Below, in pieces: positions 8,508 through 18,800 of a stretch of 64,000 bases of DNA. The stretch is from JAHCHG01 sp041394845 (GTDB lineage Bacteria; Acidobacteriota; Blastocatellia; Pyrinomonadales; Pyrinomonadaceae): positions 186,001-250,000 of the forward strand of contig JAWKHL010000002.1 of assembly GCA_041394845.1 (NCBI GenBank), read 5' to 3'. The first letter of the stretch is position 1; each line of letters begins with the position of its first letter. Position numbers and translations under genes: made by a program. The notes under the pieces are model-generated. The model ran no database searches. It worked only from the letters and a program-made list of their open reading frames with translations, and was not told the origin of the DNA.

Positions 8508-9857
8508 ATGAAGATCAAAATTTTTTGTCTGATTTTGTTGACGTTTTGTCCGGCGGTTTTGGCGCAGAAACCTCCGGTAACGGACGCCACGACGCCGCTT
8601 CACCAACTGCGGCCCGATTACCCGGTGCCTTACGGAATTCCGAAACCGGAAGATGTGAAGGGGACGATCGACCGCGTTTTCGATTATCTCGATGGCGCGA
8701 CTCCGACCGGATTTATCGACGAAAAGACGGACGCGGCGGTAGTGGATCTGAGCAAAATCGACGAAAACACCATTCTTGCACGGGGCGATTTTCGCATTGT
8801 TTCCTACGAATGGGGCGTCGCTTACGCCGGAATGCTTTTGGCCTTGGAGGCGACCGGAGATCGGAAATTCGGCGATTACGTCGATAAACGCCTCACGTTT
8901 ATCGGCGATTCGGCGGATAAATTCAAAAAGAACACAGGCAAATATTCCGAATGGGAGGCGCGGATGCCGCTTCGGAATCTGATCGTTCCGCGCACTTTGG
9001 ACGATGTCGGAGCGATGTGCGCGGCGATGATCAAAGCGAAGCGTGCGGGGAGCAAGGCGGATCTGGAGCCGCTGATTGAAACGGCCATCGCGCACATTAT
9101 GAAAGGACAATATCGACTTTCGGACGGCACATTAGCGCGGATGCGTCCGCAGCCTGACACGCTCTGGCTCGACGACCTTTTTATGAGCGTTCCGGCGCTG
9201 GCGCAGATGGGCAAGATGACCGGCGAAGCGAGATATTTCGACGAGGCGGCGCGTCAGGTTCTCTCTTTTGAAAAACGGATGTTCAACCGCGATAAGGGAG
9301 TCTTTATGCACGGTTGGGTCGAAGGGATGACCGAGCATCCCGAATTTCACTGGGCGCGGGCCAACGGCTGGGCGTTGATGGCAGTGGTCGAACTGCTGGA
9401 GGTTTTGCCCGAAAATCACCCGGCGCGGCCGCAGATTCTGGATCTTTTGCGACGCCTCGCCAAAGGGCTGGCCTCGTATCAATCGGGTTCGGGTTTCTGG
9501 CATCAGCTTTTGGACAGAACGGATTCCTATTTGGAAACCTCGGCGACGGCGATCTACACCTATTGTTTGGCGCGGGCGGTCAATCGCGGTTGGATCGACG
9601 TTCGGGCCTACGCGCCGATGATCTTGCTGGCCTGGAATGCGGTTTCGACCAAGGTCAACGCGAAAGGACAGGTCGAAGGAACCTGCGTCGGAACGGGAAT
9701 GGCTTTTGATCCGGCGTTTTATTATCACCGGCCGACCAGCCCTTTCGCCGCTCACGGTTACGGGCCGGTTCTCTTGGCCGGAGCGGAGGTGATCAATCTT
9801 TTGAAGAACAAAAAATTCGAGATCAACGACAGTTCGATGCAGGTGATCGAGAAATGA
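8508..9857 (+). CDS. GH105 unsaturated rhamnogalacturonyl hydrolase, secreted
   Basis: GH105 enzymes remove the 4,5-unsaturated uronic acid left on oligosaccharides by pectate or rhamnogalacturonan lyases. The 449-residue protein starts at ATG 8508 with a signal peptide ending about AVLAQ. The (alpha/alpha)6 barrel shows LWLDDLFMSVPAL, FMHGWVEGM, WARANGWALMAVVELLEVLP and SGFWHQLLDRTDSYLETSATA, all typical of the family. The frame is open upstream into GH51, but that extension has no signal peptide and is rejected. The stop overlaps the rhaM start (ATGA at 9854). The product would be an oligosaccharide with exposed rhamnose, which fits the downstream GH106 enzyme and the importer. Confidence 0.88.
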   Translation: MKIKIFCLILLTFCPAVLAQKPPVTDATTPLHQLRPDYPVPYGIPKPEDVKGTIDRVFDYLDGATPTGFIDEKTDAAVVDLSKIDENTILARGDFRIVSYEWGVAYAGMLLALEATGDRKFGDYVDKRLTFIGDSADKFKKNTGKYSEWEARMPLRNLIVPRTLDDVGAMCAAMIKAKRAGSKADLEPLIETAIAHIMKGQYRLSDGTLARMRPQPDTLWLDDLFMSVPALAQMGKMTGEARYFDEAARQVLSFEKRMFNRDKGVFMHGWVEGMTEHPEFHWARANGWALMAVVELLEVLPENHPARPQILDLLRRLAKGLASYQSGSGFWHQLLDRTDSYLETSATAIYTYCLARAVNRGWIDVRAYAPMILLAWNAVSTKVNAKGQVEGTCVGTGMAFDPAFYYHRPTSPFAAHGYGPVLLAGAEVINLLKNKKFEINDSSMQVIEK

Positions 9858-10168
9858 TCCGCAAGGCTTTTGTGATGAACGTCAACCCGGACGCGAACGC
9901 CGAATACGAACGGCGGCACAATCCGATCCCGGCGGAACTGGAAGCGGTTTTAAAGAAACACGGCGCGGCCAATTATTCGATCTTTCTCGAAGAGGAAACC
10001 GGGCGGCTTTTCGCCTACGTCGAGATCGAATCCGAGGAGCGCTGGCAAAAAATCGCCGAAACCGAAGAGTGCCGCCGCTGGTGGGCGTTTATGAAAGATC
10101 TGATGCCGACCAATCCCGATAACAGTCCGGTTTCGGTCGAGTTGAGTGAGGTTTTTCATCTGGATTAA
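9854..10168 (+). CDS. rhaM: L-rhamnose mutarotase
   Basis: RhaM interconverts the alpha and beta anomers of L-rhamnose so that the isomerase receives the right form. At 104 residues it matches Escherichia coli RhaM in length and closely in sequence as recalled: MIRKAFVM, ERRHNPIPAELEAVLKKHGA, VEIESEERW, CRRWW and the C-terminal PTNPDNSPVSVELSEVF. The conserved active-site histidine is at position 22. It has no signal peptide and acts in the cytoplasm. The start overlaps the GH105 stop, indicating translational coupling. This gene is the firmest evidence that the operon handles rhamnose. Confidence 0.95.
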   Translation: MIRKAFVMNVNPDANAEYERRHNPIPAELEAVLKKHGAANYSIFLEEETGRLFAYVEIESEERWQKIAETEECRRWWAFMKDLMPTNPDNSPVSVELSEVFHLD

Positions 10169-10174
10169 GTGGGA

Positions 10175-11323
10175 ATGTTTTCGGAACGAATCAAAAAGAT
10201 CACATCCGCCGTTTTCGCTTTGCTGTTGCTGTCTTTCCCGGCTTTTCAAATAAAAGCGCAAAGTGGAGGGCAAAAAAGAAACGGCGTTGAGATCGTCAAA
10301 AATGAGGCGGAAAAACGGGTTGACGTCTTGATCGATGGCGAGCCCTTTACGGCTTACATCTGGGGCGAGAGTTTGAAAAAGCCGATCCTTTTTCCGATCC
10401 GCTCGGCGCGGGGGACGATCATCACGCGGGGTTTCCCGCTCGAACCGCGTGCCGGGGAAAGCGTCGATCATCCGCATCAGGCGGGATCGTGGCTCAATTA
10501 CGGCGATGTCAACGGAGTTGATTTCTGGAACAACTCGATCTACCGGACGGACGAAGAAGCGAAACGAATGGGCACCATTGCACACCGGAGGATCATCACC
10601 GCCGAAAGCGGCAAAAAAAGCGGTCGCCTCAAAGTCGAAGCCGATTGGCTGATGCCGGACGGGAAGACGATTTTGCGGGAAAAAACGGAGTTTGTTTTCA
10701 GCGGAAAAAAGGATCGGCGTTCTGTCGACCGGACGACGACCTTGACGGCGCTCGATCAAAAAGTGGTTTTTGCCGACAGCAAGGAGGGATTTTTCGGTCT
10801 GCGTGTTCGCCGCGAACTGGAGCAACCGGCGGCGAAACCGATTCTCCTGACCGGCGACGACGGGAAGCCTTCGGAAAAACCCGTTCTCGACAACCGCCAT
10901 GTGACCGGAGAGTTTCATAGCAGTGAGAGAAAAACCGGCGATGACGTTTGGGGAACAAGGGCCAAATGGGCGGCGCTTTCCGGCCGCGTGGAGAATGAAT
11001 TCATCACGATCGCCATTTTCGATGATCCGGCAAACATCGGTTTTCCGACCTACTGGATGGCTCGCGGTTACGGCCTTTTCGCCGCCAATCCGCTTGGCCG
11101 AAAAGCGTTCTCGACCGAACGAAAAGAATCTCCGGTTACGGAGTTGAATTTCTCTCTGGAGCCGAATCGCTCGGTTACCTTTAATTATCGCCTTTTGATC
11201 TTTTCGGAGAAATTGACCCCCGAACAGATCGAAAAACTAACGGGAAAAAGTGAAAAGGTGAAAAGGGAAATTTCCGGCTTTTTGAGTTTTCTTTTTTGGT
11301 GGAAATACTTGCCGGAACAGTAA
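10175..11323 (+). CDS. DUF6807 (PmoA-like) secreted protein
   Basis: This is a secreted protein of about 382 residues with a signal peptide (hydrophobic core then QIKAQ). The body resembles the DUF6807/PmoA-like family: PILFPIRSARGTIITRGFP, then VDHPHQAGSWLNYGDVNGVDFW, and a beta-rich remainder. The biochemical function of the family is not known to me; such genes often sit with polysaccharide or sugar-acid genes. The start is taken at ATG 10175; a GTG at 10169, directly after the rhaM stop, is an alternative. The last 25 or so codons run through a dispersed repeat (GTGAAAAGGTGAAAAG at 11250), so the C-terminus may have been altered by repeat insertion. Confidence 0.75.
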   Translation: MFSERIKKITSAVFALLLLSFPAFQIKAQSGGQKRNGVEIVKNEAEKRVDVLIDGEPFTAYIWGESLKKPILFPIRSARGTIITRGFPLEPRAGESVDHPHQAGSWLNYGDVNGVDFWNNSIYRTDEEAKRMGTIAHRRIITAESGKKSGRLKVEADWLMPDGKTILREKTEFVFSGKKDRRSVDRTTTLTALDQKVVFADSKEGFFGLRVRRELEQPAAKPILLTGDDGKPSEKPVLDNRHVTGEFHSSERKTGDDVWGTRAKWAALSGRVENEFITIAIFDDPANIGFPTYWMARGYGLFAANPLGRKAFSTERKESPVTELNFSLEPNRSVTFNYRLLIFSEKLTPEQIEKLTGKSEKVKREISGFLSFLFWWKYLPEQ

Positions 11324-11362
11324 AAATTTTACAAGCGAAACCAAACTTTTTCACCTTTTCAC
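11250..11362. repeat. Short dispersed repeat, inverted pair upstream of GH106
   Basis: GTGAAAAGGTGAAAAG at 11250-11265, inside the end of the DUF6807 gene, faces an inverted copy at 11343-11362 (AAACTTTTTCACCTTTTCAC). The pair brackets the DUF6807 stop and could fold as a hairpin. The same repeat occurs twice after the GH106 gene. Confidence 0.6.
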
Positions 11363-11395
11363 ATTTAAACTTTGAAACTGTTAAAGATTGAATTT

Positions 11396-14167
11396 ATGAA
11401 AACCCAGTCGAACCAGATCAGCAAATTTGTTTCCGGCCTCTTGGTCGCGTTTCTTGTCGCTTTATTTAGCCTGCCGGGAAAAGGGGCCGGAATTGACGAA
11501 CTGCAGAAAGGATTTCAGACTCCGCCCGACGACGCCCGCATCATGATGCGCTGGTGGTGGTTCGGTCCGGCCGTTACCAAAGCCGAGATCGAGCGCGAAC
11601 TGCGGGTTATGCGCGACGGCGGCATCGGCGGCGTCGAGGTTCAGCCGGTTTATCCGCTTTTGCCGGACGACGAAAAATTCGGCATCAGAAATCTTCCTTA
11701 TCTGTCGGATGAATTTCTGGAAATGTTGAGGTTTACCGGCGATAAGACAAGAGAGTTGGGAATGCGTTTGGATCTGACTCTGGGCAGCGGTTGGTCGTTC
11801 GGCGGAGCGAAAACCCCGATCACCGAAGCCGCCGGACAATTGCGGATCGAGCGGGTCAAGGTCGAAGCCGACGCCCGGCGAATCCCGGTCCCTTCGATGA
11901 TCCCGACGGAAAAGCTTTTAGGCGTTTTTCTCGCCCGGATCGACGGAAATAAGGTTGATGAAAAAAGTTTGCGGGAGTTGACCGACATTCGCGAGGACAA
12001 CGTTTTTCTGCCGGAAGATGCCGACGGGCGGGAGGTTTTGTTTTTCATCAGCGGAAAATCCGGGATGCAGGTCAAACGTCCTTCGTTCGGAGCCGAAGGC
12101 TACGTGTTGAATCATCTCGATCGGCCTTCGGTCGAAAATTATCTGAAAAATACGGGCGACCGGCTCTACAGCGCATTCGACAAAAAAGACGCGCCCTATT
12201 CGTTCTTCTGCGATTCGCTGGAAGTTTACAATCAGGACTGGACGGACGATTTTCTGGCGGAATTTCAGCGCCGACGGGGTTACGATCTGAAGCCGCACCT
12301 GCCCGCATTGATGATGGATATGGGCGATAAGACCGACGACATCCGCTACGATTGGGGGCGGACGATCACCGAGCTGTTCAACGATCGTTTTATGATCCCG
12401 ATGCAGAATTGGGCGCGCGCCAACAACACGCGCTTTCGCATTCAGGGCTACGGCATTCCGCCGGCCGCGATCTCTTCAAATCAGTGGGCCGACATCTCGG
12501 ACGGCGAAGGGGCGCAGTGGCATGTCGTCCGGGCGGCCCGCTGGGCGTCTTCGGCCAACCATATTTACGGGCGCAACGTTACTTCGTCGGAAACCTGGAC
12601 CTGGCTGCATTCACCCGCTTTCCGGGCCACGCCGCTCGATCTGAAGGCCGAGGCCGACATCCATTTTCTGCAGGGCATCAATCAATTGATCGGACACGGC
12701 TGGGCCTACACGCCGCCGCAGATCGAATATCCGGGTTGGCGTTTTTACGCCGCCGGCGAATATTCCGAACGAAACCCCTGGTGGATCGTGATGCCCGATC
12801 TGACCAAATATCTGCAAAGGATGAGCCATCTGATGCGTCAGGGCCAGCCGCGCAACGATGTCGCTTTGTATTTGCCGAACGCCGACGCTTACGCTCATTT
12901 TTCGCCCGGAAAAGTTCATCTGATCGATATGGAAAGGGAAATGGTCGGCGAAAAACTGATGCCCGCGCTGTTTGAAAGCGGTTATAATCTGGACTTTTTC
13001 GATGACGGAATTCTGAACTCGGTCGGCAAAATCGAGAAGGAAAATCTGATTCTCGGAGCCGGTCGCTACAAAGCGGTCGTTTTGCCGGGGATCGAAAGAA
13101 TGCCGATCGAATCATTGCGCAAACTGGACGAATTCGTCCGGCAGGGCGGGATTTTGATCTCCGCCCGGAAAACGCCTTCAATCGTGCCGGGAATGAAGGC
13201 GACCGAAGCGGAACAAGAGGAATTAAAGTCGATCGTCGTCAGGCTTTTCGACGGAAAAAATCCACGCGTCAAGTTCGTTCAAACCGACGAGGAGGTCGGC
13301 AACGCCCTGAAAACCGTTTTGCAACCCGACGCGGCCATTTCGCCGGACGCCAAAAACTTCGGTTTCGTTCATCGCCGGACCGAAGACGCCGACATTTATT
13401 TCGTTGCAAACACTTCGAACGTCAGGAAAAATGTGGCTATTTCTTTCAGAAATACGGGCGATCAGGCCGAGATCTGGGATGCCATGGACGGCCAAGTTTC
13501 CGCCGCAGATGTCAGATCGCAAACCAAAGAGGCGACCGAAATCGTTCTCAATTTTCAGCCTTACGACTCTCAGGTAGTCATCTTCACCAAACGAAAAGCG
13601 GCGCTTCCGAAAGCTCAGGCGAAAATTTCCCAGGCTTCGGCCATTGATCTGGGTTCGGACTGGCGGATCACTTTCGGCGAAAACGCGCCGGTTACGGCGA
13701 GCGAACTTCGTTCGTGGACCGAGGATGAGGCGACGAAGTATTTTTCCGGCGTCGCCGTTTACGAAAGGACCGTGAAAATAGCGCCGGATCTTTTGCAAGA
13801 TTCGATAAAACTCGATTTCGGCGAAGCGGTTCCGCTTGATTTCGAGGTCCAGAGAAACGGAATGAGAACCTATCTCGACGCTCCGGTCAAAGAAGCGGCG
13901 GTCGTTTACGTCAACGACCAGCGGGCCGGTTCTCTCTGGTCTCCGCCGTATTCGCTCGATATTACAAAGTTTTTGAAGGCGGGCGACAATAAATTAAAGA
14001 TTCTGGTCGCCAATACTGCCGTCAATTATATGGCCGGTCGCCGCTTGCCCGATTACAAATTATTGAATCTGCGGTACGGCGAGCGTTTTCAGCCGCAGGA
14101 GATGGAAAAGGTTCAGCCCTATCCCTCGGGTTTAACCGGAAATGTTCGTTTGATCGTTTTGAGATAA
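11396..14167 (+). CDS. GH106 alpha-L-rhamnosidase, secreted
   Basis: GH106 enzymes release L-rhamnose from pectic rhamnogalacturonan. The protein is about 923 residues, a normal length. A signal peptide (LLVAFLVALFSLPGKG) precedes the family N-terminal motif MRWWWFGPAVTKAEIERELR and GGIGGVEVQPVYPL, then GMRLDLTLGSGWSFGG, the start of the catalytic barrel. Later motifs include ISDGEGAQWHVVRAARWASS and INQLIGHGWAYTPP. The C-terminus has a galactose-binding-like beta-sandwich (VYVNDQRAGSLWSPPYSLDIT). The start is taken at ATG 11396; a TTG at 11372 would add eight residues with no benefit. It is probably the last gene of the rhamnose operon. Inverted copies of a short repeat bracket the gene on both sides. 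Confidence 0.88.
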   Translation: MKTQSNQISKFVSGLLVAFLVALFSLPGKGAGIDELQKGFQTPPDDARIMMRWWWFGPAVTKAEIERELRVMRDGGIGGVEVQPVYPLLPDDEKFGIRNLPYLSDEFLEMLRFTGDKTRELGMRLDLTLGSGWSFGGAKTPITEAAGQLRIERVKVEADARRIPVPSMIPTEKLLGVFLARIDGNKVDEKSLRELTDIREDNVFLPEDADGREVLFFISGKSGMQVKRPSFGAEGYVLNHLDRPSVENYLKNTGDRLYSAFDKKDAPYSFFCDSLEVYNQDWTDDFLAEFQRRRGYDLKPHLPALMMDMGDKTDDIRYDWGRTITELFNDRFMIPMQNWARANNTRFRIQGYGIPPAAISSNQWADISDGEGAQWHVVRAARWASSANHIYGRNVTSSETWTWLHSPAFRATPLDLKAEADIHFLQGINQLIGHGWAYTPPQIEYPGWRFYAAGEYSERNPWWIVMPDLTKYLQRMSHLMRQGQPRNDVALYLPNADAYAHFSPGKVHLIDMEREMVGEKLMPALFESGYNLDFFDDGILNSVGKIEKENLILGAGRYKAVVLPGIERMPIESLRKLDEFVRQGGILISARKTPSIVPGMKATEAEQEELKSIVVRLFDGKNPRVKFVQTDEEVGNALKTVLQPDAAISPDAKNFGFVHRRTEDADIYFVANTSNVRKNVAISFRNTGDQAEIWDAMDGQVSAADVRSQTKEATEIVLNFQPYDSQVVIFTKRKAALPKAQAKISQASAIDLGSDWRITFGENAPVTASELRSWTEDEATKYFSGVAVYERTVKIAPDLLQDSIKLDFGEAVPLDFEVQRNGMRTYLDAPVKEAAVVYVNDQRAGSLWSPPYSLDITKFLKAGDNKLKILVANTAVNYMAGRRLPDYKLLNLRYGERFQPQEMEKVQPYPSGLTGNVRLIVLR

Positions 14168-14186
14168 AAAGTGAAAGAGTTTAAAA

Positions 14187-14308
14187 GTGAAAAGGTGAAA
14201 AAGTTTAGCTTTGTTTTGACGGACAATTGGATCAAAAGCCGCCCGCTCGAAAAAGGTGAAAAAGAAGGTAAACACCCTTTTCACTTTTAAACTTTTTCAC
14301 CTTTTCAC
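14187..14308. repeat. Short dispersed repeat, inverted pair downstream of GH106
   Basis: GTGAAAAGGTGAAAAAGTTT at 14187-14206 is matched perfectly in inverted orientation at 14289-14308. The intervening 82 bases have no gene. This hairpin may end transcription from the GH106 operon, which converges with the PL22 gene. The remaining bases to 14437 show no other gene. Confidence 0.6.
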
Positions 14309-14437
14309 CTTCATTCAGCAAATCGCCAGGTGTCCGTCTTGACTTTAACTGAATTGGGTGACCAATTTTGTTTGATCGTTGTATTACACCGAAAATCGCA
14401 ACTTTTTAACCGAAAAACAACCCGACTTTCAGGTATC

Positions 14438-15697
14438 TTATTTGGCCTTTTTGACCTCCACCGCATAGATATGAGTCGGACCGAACATATTCGAGCGAAA
14501 GACGATCCATTTGCCGTCGGGCGTAAAGGTCAGATTGGGCTCCAGGCTGTAATCGTGCCGCGTCAGATTGACCAGTTTTTCGGCTTTGAATTTGCCGTTC
14601 TCGGGCCGGAAAAGATAGATCCACTGACCGTTATCGCCTTTGGCCACGCTGTTCGGACCGCCGCCGTCGCCGGCAAAAATGTGGCCGTCGGGCGAGACGT
14701 TGTAATGGACCGACCATTCGCTTTTTTGCAGGCTGTATTTGACCATCTTCCCGGTTTTGATCTCGTAACCGGCCAGCCAGAAAACCTGACTTTTCGGAGT
14801 TTGCAGATCGTAATAGATGAATTTGCCGTCCGAGGAGAAAAATTCGTGTCCGGCGATCTCCATATCCATCGTCCGGGTGTGGATCTTTTTCAGATCGGTT
14901 CCATCGGTACGAATGGTCCAGATCCGATCGACTTTGTGCCAGGGCCCTTCGTGGCAAAACATCATCAGGGTCGGATCGGTCGGCGAAAACTGAACGTGAT
15001 TGAGCCAGTCGGTGGCCTCGTGAAAGGTTTTGATCTCGCCGGTCTTGATATTGATGGTGTAAAGGGTCATCGGAATCCTGGCGACCAGGCGCCGTTCCAT
15101 CATCTCGCCTTTTCCGGGATAAGCGTCCATCGCTTTTTGCGGCGTCGGGCCGGCCTTCGGGTCCGAGGTTTCCGCGTTCGCCGCAGGCGTTGGCCGGGCT
15201 TGGGGCGGGCGCGGGCGAAATTCCGTCGGCGCTTCGCCGATCATCATACTGCCGCCCAGCAAGGTTTCATCGGCGTTTACGGCAAACCCCGAACCGGTTC
15301 GCAGTTTCGGGTTTTTGACGATCTCGCGGGTCGCCTTGGTGTCGATGTCGGTTTCAAAAACCGTATCGCCTTTGATGTAGAAAACCTTTCGCGTCTTTTT
15401 GCCGACGATCACGCTTCCGGCCCGGCCTTCGACGATCTGCTCGATCTTTTTGGTTTTGAAATTATAGGTTGAAAGCCCTGTGGAGGTTGAAAAAACGAGT
15501 TTGTCGCCGTCGGCCGTGTAGCCGTTTTGATGAAAATAAAAACTCTGACTCCCGGGCGTATCAGAAAGCCGCACCACGCGATGGCCGGTATCCTCATCGA
15601 TCCATTCGCGCGGCGGTTCCTGGGCAATCAATGCTTTAGCGGAAAAAAACAGGAATAATGCTGAAATGATAAAAAGTCTCTTTTTCCCGGATCTCAT
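14438..15697 (-). CDS. ogl: PL22 oligogalacturonate lyase, secreted
   Basis: Oligogalacturonate lyase cleaves short galacturonate oligomers by beta-elimination to give unsaturated products. The 419-residue protein shows the family N-terminal hallmarks WIDEDTGHRVVRLSD and YFHQNGYTADGDKLVFST, then propeller repeats including EFFSSDGKFIYYDL, SVHYNVSPDGHIFAGDGG and LTFTPDGKWIVFRSNMFGPTHIYAVEV. An insert rich in proline and alanine lies near residues 160-190. It starts at ATG 15697 with GGGAGAA upstream; a longer frame adds 15 residues without a signal. A signal peptide ends near ALIAQ, so the enzyme is exported, whereas the classical enterobacterial enzyme is cytoplasmic. It lies downstream of the giant receptor, separated by a terminator. 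Confidence 0.86.
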   Translation of the reverse strand: MRSGKKRLFIISALFLFFSAKALIAQEPPREWIDEDTGHRVVRLSDTPGSQSFYFHQNGYTADGDKLVFSTSTGLSTYNFKTKKIEQIVEGRAGSVIVGKKTRKVFYIKGDTVFETDIDTKATREIVKNPKLRTGSGFAVNADETLLGGSMMIGEAPTEFRPRPPQARPTPAANAETSDPKAGPTPQKAMDAYPGKGEMMERRLVARIPMTLYTINIKTGEIKTFHEATDWLNHVQFSPTDPTLMMFCHEGPWHKVDRIWTIRTDGTDLKKIHTRTMDMEIAGHEFFSSDGKFIYYDLQTPKSQVFWLAGYEIKTGKMVKYSLQKSEWSVHYNVSPDGHIFAGDGGGPNSVAKGDNGQWIYLFRPENGKFKAEKLVNLTRHDYSLEPNLTFTPDGKWIVFRSNMFGPTHIYAVEVKKAK

Positions 15698-15762
15698 AAA
15701 TGATTTCTCCCGATTTTTCAATGAAAAATCTTGGTCAGGCAAAAATTCAAGTTTTTGCCGTG

Positions 15763-15809
15763 AAAAAAAGAGGGATCAGTAAAACCTGAAAGTCAAGTTT
15801 TCTGATCCC
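15763..15809 (-). terminator. Rho-independent terminator after the TonB-dependent receptor
   Basis: Read on the minus strand, a stem of GGGATCAG paired with CTGATCCC, extended by AAAAC/GTTTT with one bulge, is followed by a run of seven T. It sits 31 bases past the receptor stop, so PL22 probably has its own promoter within 15698-15762. Confidence 0.8.
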
Positions 15810-15839
15810 TTGGTTAACCGCTTTTGATAAAGCGACTCT

Positions 15840-18800
15840 TTAGAAGAACAGCCTCAATCCGAATTGGATGTAACGCGGGTTGTTTACCGGGAACAGAGTT
15901 CCGAAATTGGAATCGTATGTTTGCCTCAGCCGGTAAAGTTTCAGCCCTTCGAGAGTCGTAATATCAAAATTGTTCGGATTCATGGTGGCGAATCCCTGCG
16001 GGACCGGAATGCTGAAGAAGTCCAGCGGCAATGCTCCGGTCGCCGAGCGACTGTTGATGAGTAAATTGTTGATCTGGGTCAAATCCGCCGTTCTTCCCGG
16101 ATTTGCCGCCAGCCAGGCGTTGACATCGGCCTGAGTAAAGAGACCTTCATTCGGCAGAGTTCCGTAGCCCGGAGGCGTGTTTCCGGTATTTACATAGCGG
16201 AAATTCGGATGGTTAAACGCATTGATCAAATCCATCCGGAAATTGATCCTTCGTTTGCCCTCGCCGCCGATGAAAGGCATCGGGAAGGATTTTTGGATCG
16301 AGAGATCAAAATATTCCTCCGTCGGCGCCCGGACATCCAGAGTCCGCGGGGCATTTCCGAGCGAGCCTTTCGGCGGTCGCGTAAATGCCGCCGGGTTGAT
16401 ATAGGGCTCGCAACCGGCTCCGATCGGACAATTCCTGCTATACAGCGGATTTACGATCGGAACGCCGGGAACCAGATTGAGCCGGACGGTCCGGTTGACA
16501 CCGCTCAACCGGTTGGTATCGGTGACAAACGGCAGGAACGGTTGTCCGCCCTGAATCCGAAGAACGCCCGACATGGTCCAGCCGCCGATGATCTGGTCAA
16601 CGACAGCCGGAGCCTTATTGAACAACCAGCCTTTGCGGCCGAACGGCAGATCCCAGACGAAGGTCGAACTAAAGACGTGCTTGATGTCGAAAGTCGAAAT
16701 CGACCGGTCGCCACTGCGCGGAGCGCCGTAATACACCTGGCCGAGCGTGCTTCCGGTGGTCAAAACCCGGACGTCGGGAGTCGCATCCGAAGCATCATCG
16801 ATCGATTTGCCGTAGGTGTAGTTGGCGGTGAAACTCAAACCTTTGGTCAGACGCTGTTGCAGTAGCACGTAACCGGCGTGACGAATGCTGTTGGCCGAAG
16901 GATTGAAGGATTGATTGAGCGTGTTGAATCCGAAGAACGAAGAAGTAACGCTGCTTCGCTGAATCGAAATGACCGCGCCCAGAGCATTTCTTCTTCCCAA
17001 CGGATCGGCGAAAGTGTTTTCCGCCGGAATGTTGCTGCCTTCCAAAAGCTCGACGAAATTCGAATCGCGCGGATTGATGTTAACCAGAGGCGTATAGAGA
17101 TTGGTTCCCTTATTGCCGATATAGGCGACCTCCAAAACCATATTTTTCAGCAGATTGAAAGACAGGGAAACATTCCAGTTCTGACTGTAGGGAACTTGTC
17201 CGGCATCGTCGCCCGGATAAGCGAATCCGGGAACGCCTAAGCTGTTTCCGACAATTAAACCGTCCGAAGAAATTCCGAGCGTTTGATCGAGCGAACCGCC
17301 GGCTACGAAAGGCGGATTGGTGGAAAGGCGAACCGGTTGGGTCGGGTCGGCCGTACCGCCGACGGTCGATCCGTTGGCCACGGTCGAGACCGCCTGAAAT
17401 CCGCCGAAGTCGGGACTCGGCAAGCGATTGTTTCCGGTCAGCGGCACGTGCGAAATACCGTAACCGCCGCGAATGACGGCATTTCTGGTTTCTCCCCATT
17501 TCCAGAACTTCGGACTCCAGGCGAAACCGAAACGCGGTTCGAAGGCCATGTAATCAACCGGTACCAGATATCTCGACCGCCCGCCGCGCCCGGCAAAAGC
17601 AAAGACCGGGATCTGGGCCGTCGTCGGGATCTGGGCAACGATGGCATCGTAGTTCGGATTGGCCGGGGTGATTCCCAAACCGGTGATGATCGCGGTCCGC
17701 TGTGCATCCGTAATGGTTACTGTTTGGGCCATATCGGGACGAAAGACTCCCTGCAGATCATTTTTCTCGGTTCGCGGAAATTGCAGAGAATAACGCAAGC
17801 CGAGATTCAATGACAGGTTCGGTCTTACCTTCCAATCGTTTTGAATAAAGCCGGCGCCGCCCTTCCAATCGTAATCATAATTCAAAAGAACCGGACGGAC
17901 CTGAACGGCATTCGGAACGCCGAGCAAAAGGCTGGCCAGATTGTTGCCGCCGTTGCCCAGGGAGGTTGAGCGGTTACTGCTCGTGTTTACCACTCTGAAC
18001 TCCCATCTGCCGCCCGATGCGCCGAAGAACGGTACTACGTTGAGCCTCATCTTATTGAGGTCAACACCGAATTTCCAGCTCATGTCGCCGTGATTCCAGT
18101 AAACGATGTCGTTGATGTTAAAGCGCTCTTCGACGTTAAAGTTGTTGGTCGAACCGGACGAGCCGACATCGGCAAAGGCGTTGTAACCGCGATTGCCTCC
18201 GCCGTCGCCGCTGATCTGGAAGAGCGGGATTCCGCCGGCGGTCAGGCTCGGCAGACCCAATTCGTTTGCCAGATTCCGGCCGCCGTTGATCGAAAATTCG
18301 GGCGAGAAATCCTCGCTGAATACTCCGCGCGTGTAATTCAAACGCAGGTTGTTGACGATCGAAGGCGTGAAAATGTGCTCGTCGCTGATCAAAAACTGTT
18401 TGGCGTCGCTGTAAACGCCGGTGTTGCCGTTGACGTCCGTTCCGAAATCCCGAACGCCGATCGCCGGCGTGACTGTATAACGGAAATAAATTTTATTGGA
18501 TCTGGTTATGTTGTGATCAAGACGCATCGTATAGCGCGTTTCGTTTTGCGTGACCTGACGATTTACCACGTAATTTCTGATCACGCCGTTATCAAGAAAA
18601 TAATCTCCGCCCATCGGCATGAATTCCAGAAGCCTCTGGGCCACCGGATCAATGTATTGTTGGGGGAGAACATTTAATGCATCCATCGGATTGGCGTTGA
18701 TGGCGGCATTGCACTGCGGAGTCGGAACCGTCATTCCGTTCCAGGTGATGTTGACGATCATTGCCCGCGGATCATTAAACTGACAATACTGGTTTCCCGC

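Noticed and set aside
14330..15472. Long plus-strand frame opposite the PL22 gene
   Set aside because: It is the antisense shadow of a clear PL22 coding sequence, and its translation has no family-like features.
15814..15825. LacI-like site TTAACCGCTTTT near the PL22 gene
   Set aside because: It lies on the receptor side of the terminator at 15763-15809, in the receptor's 3' untranslated region, so it is a poor PL22 operator.
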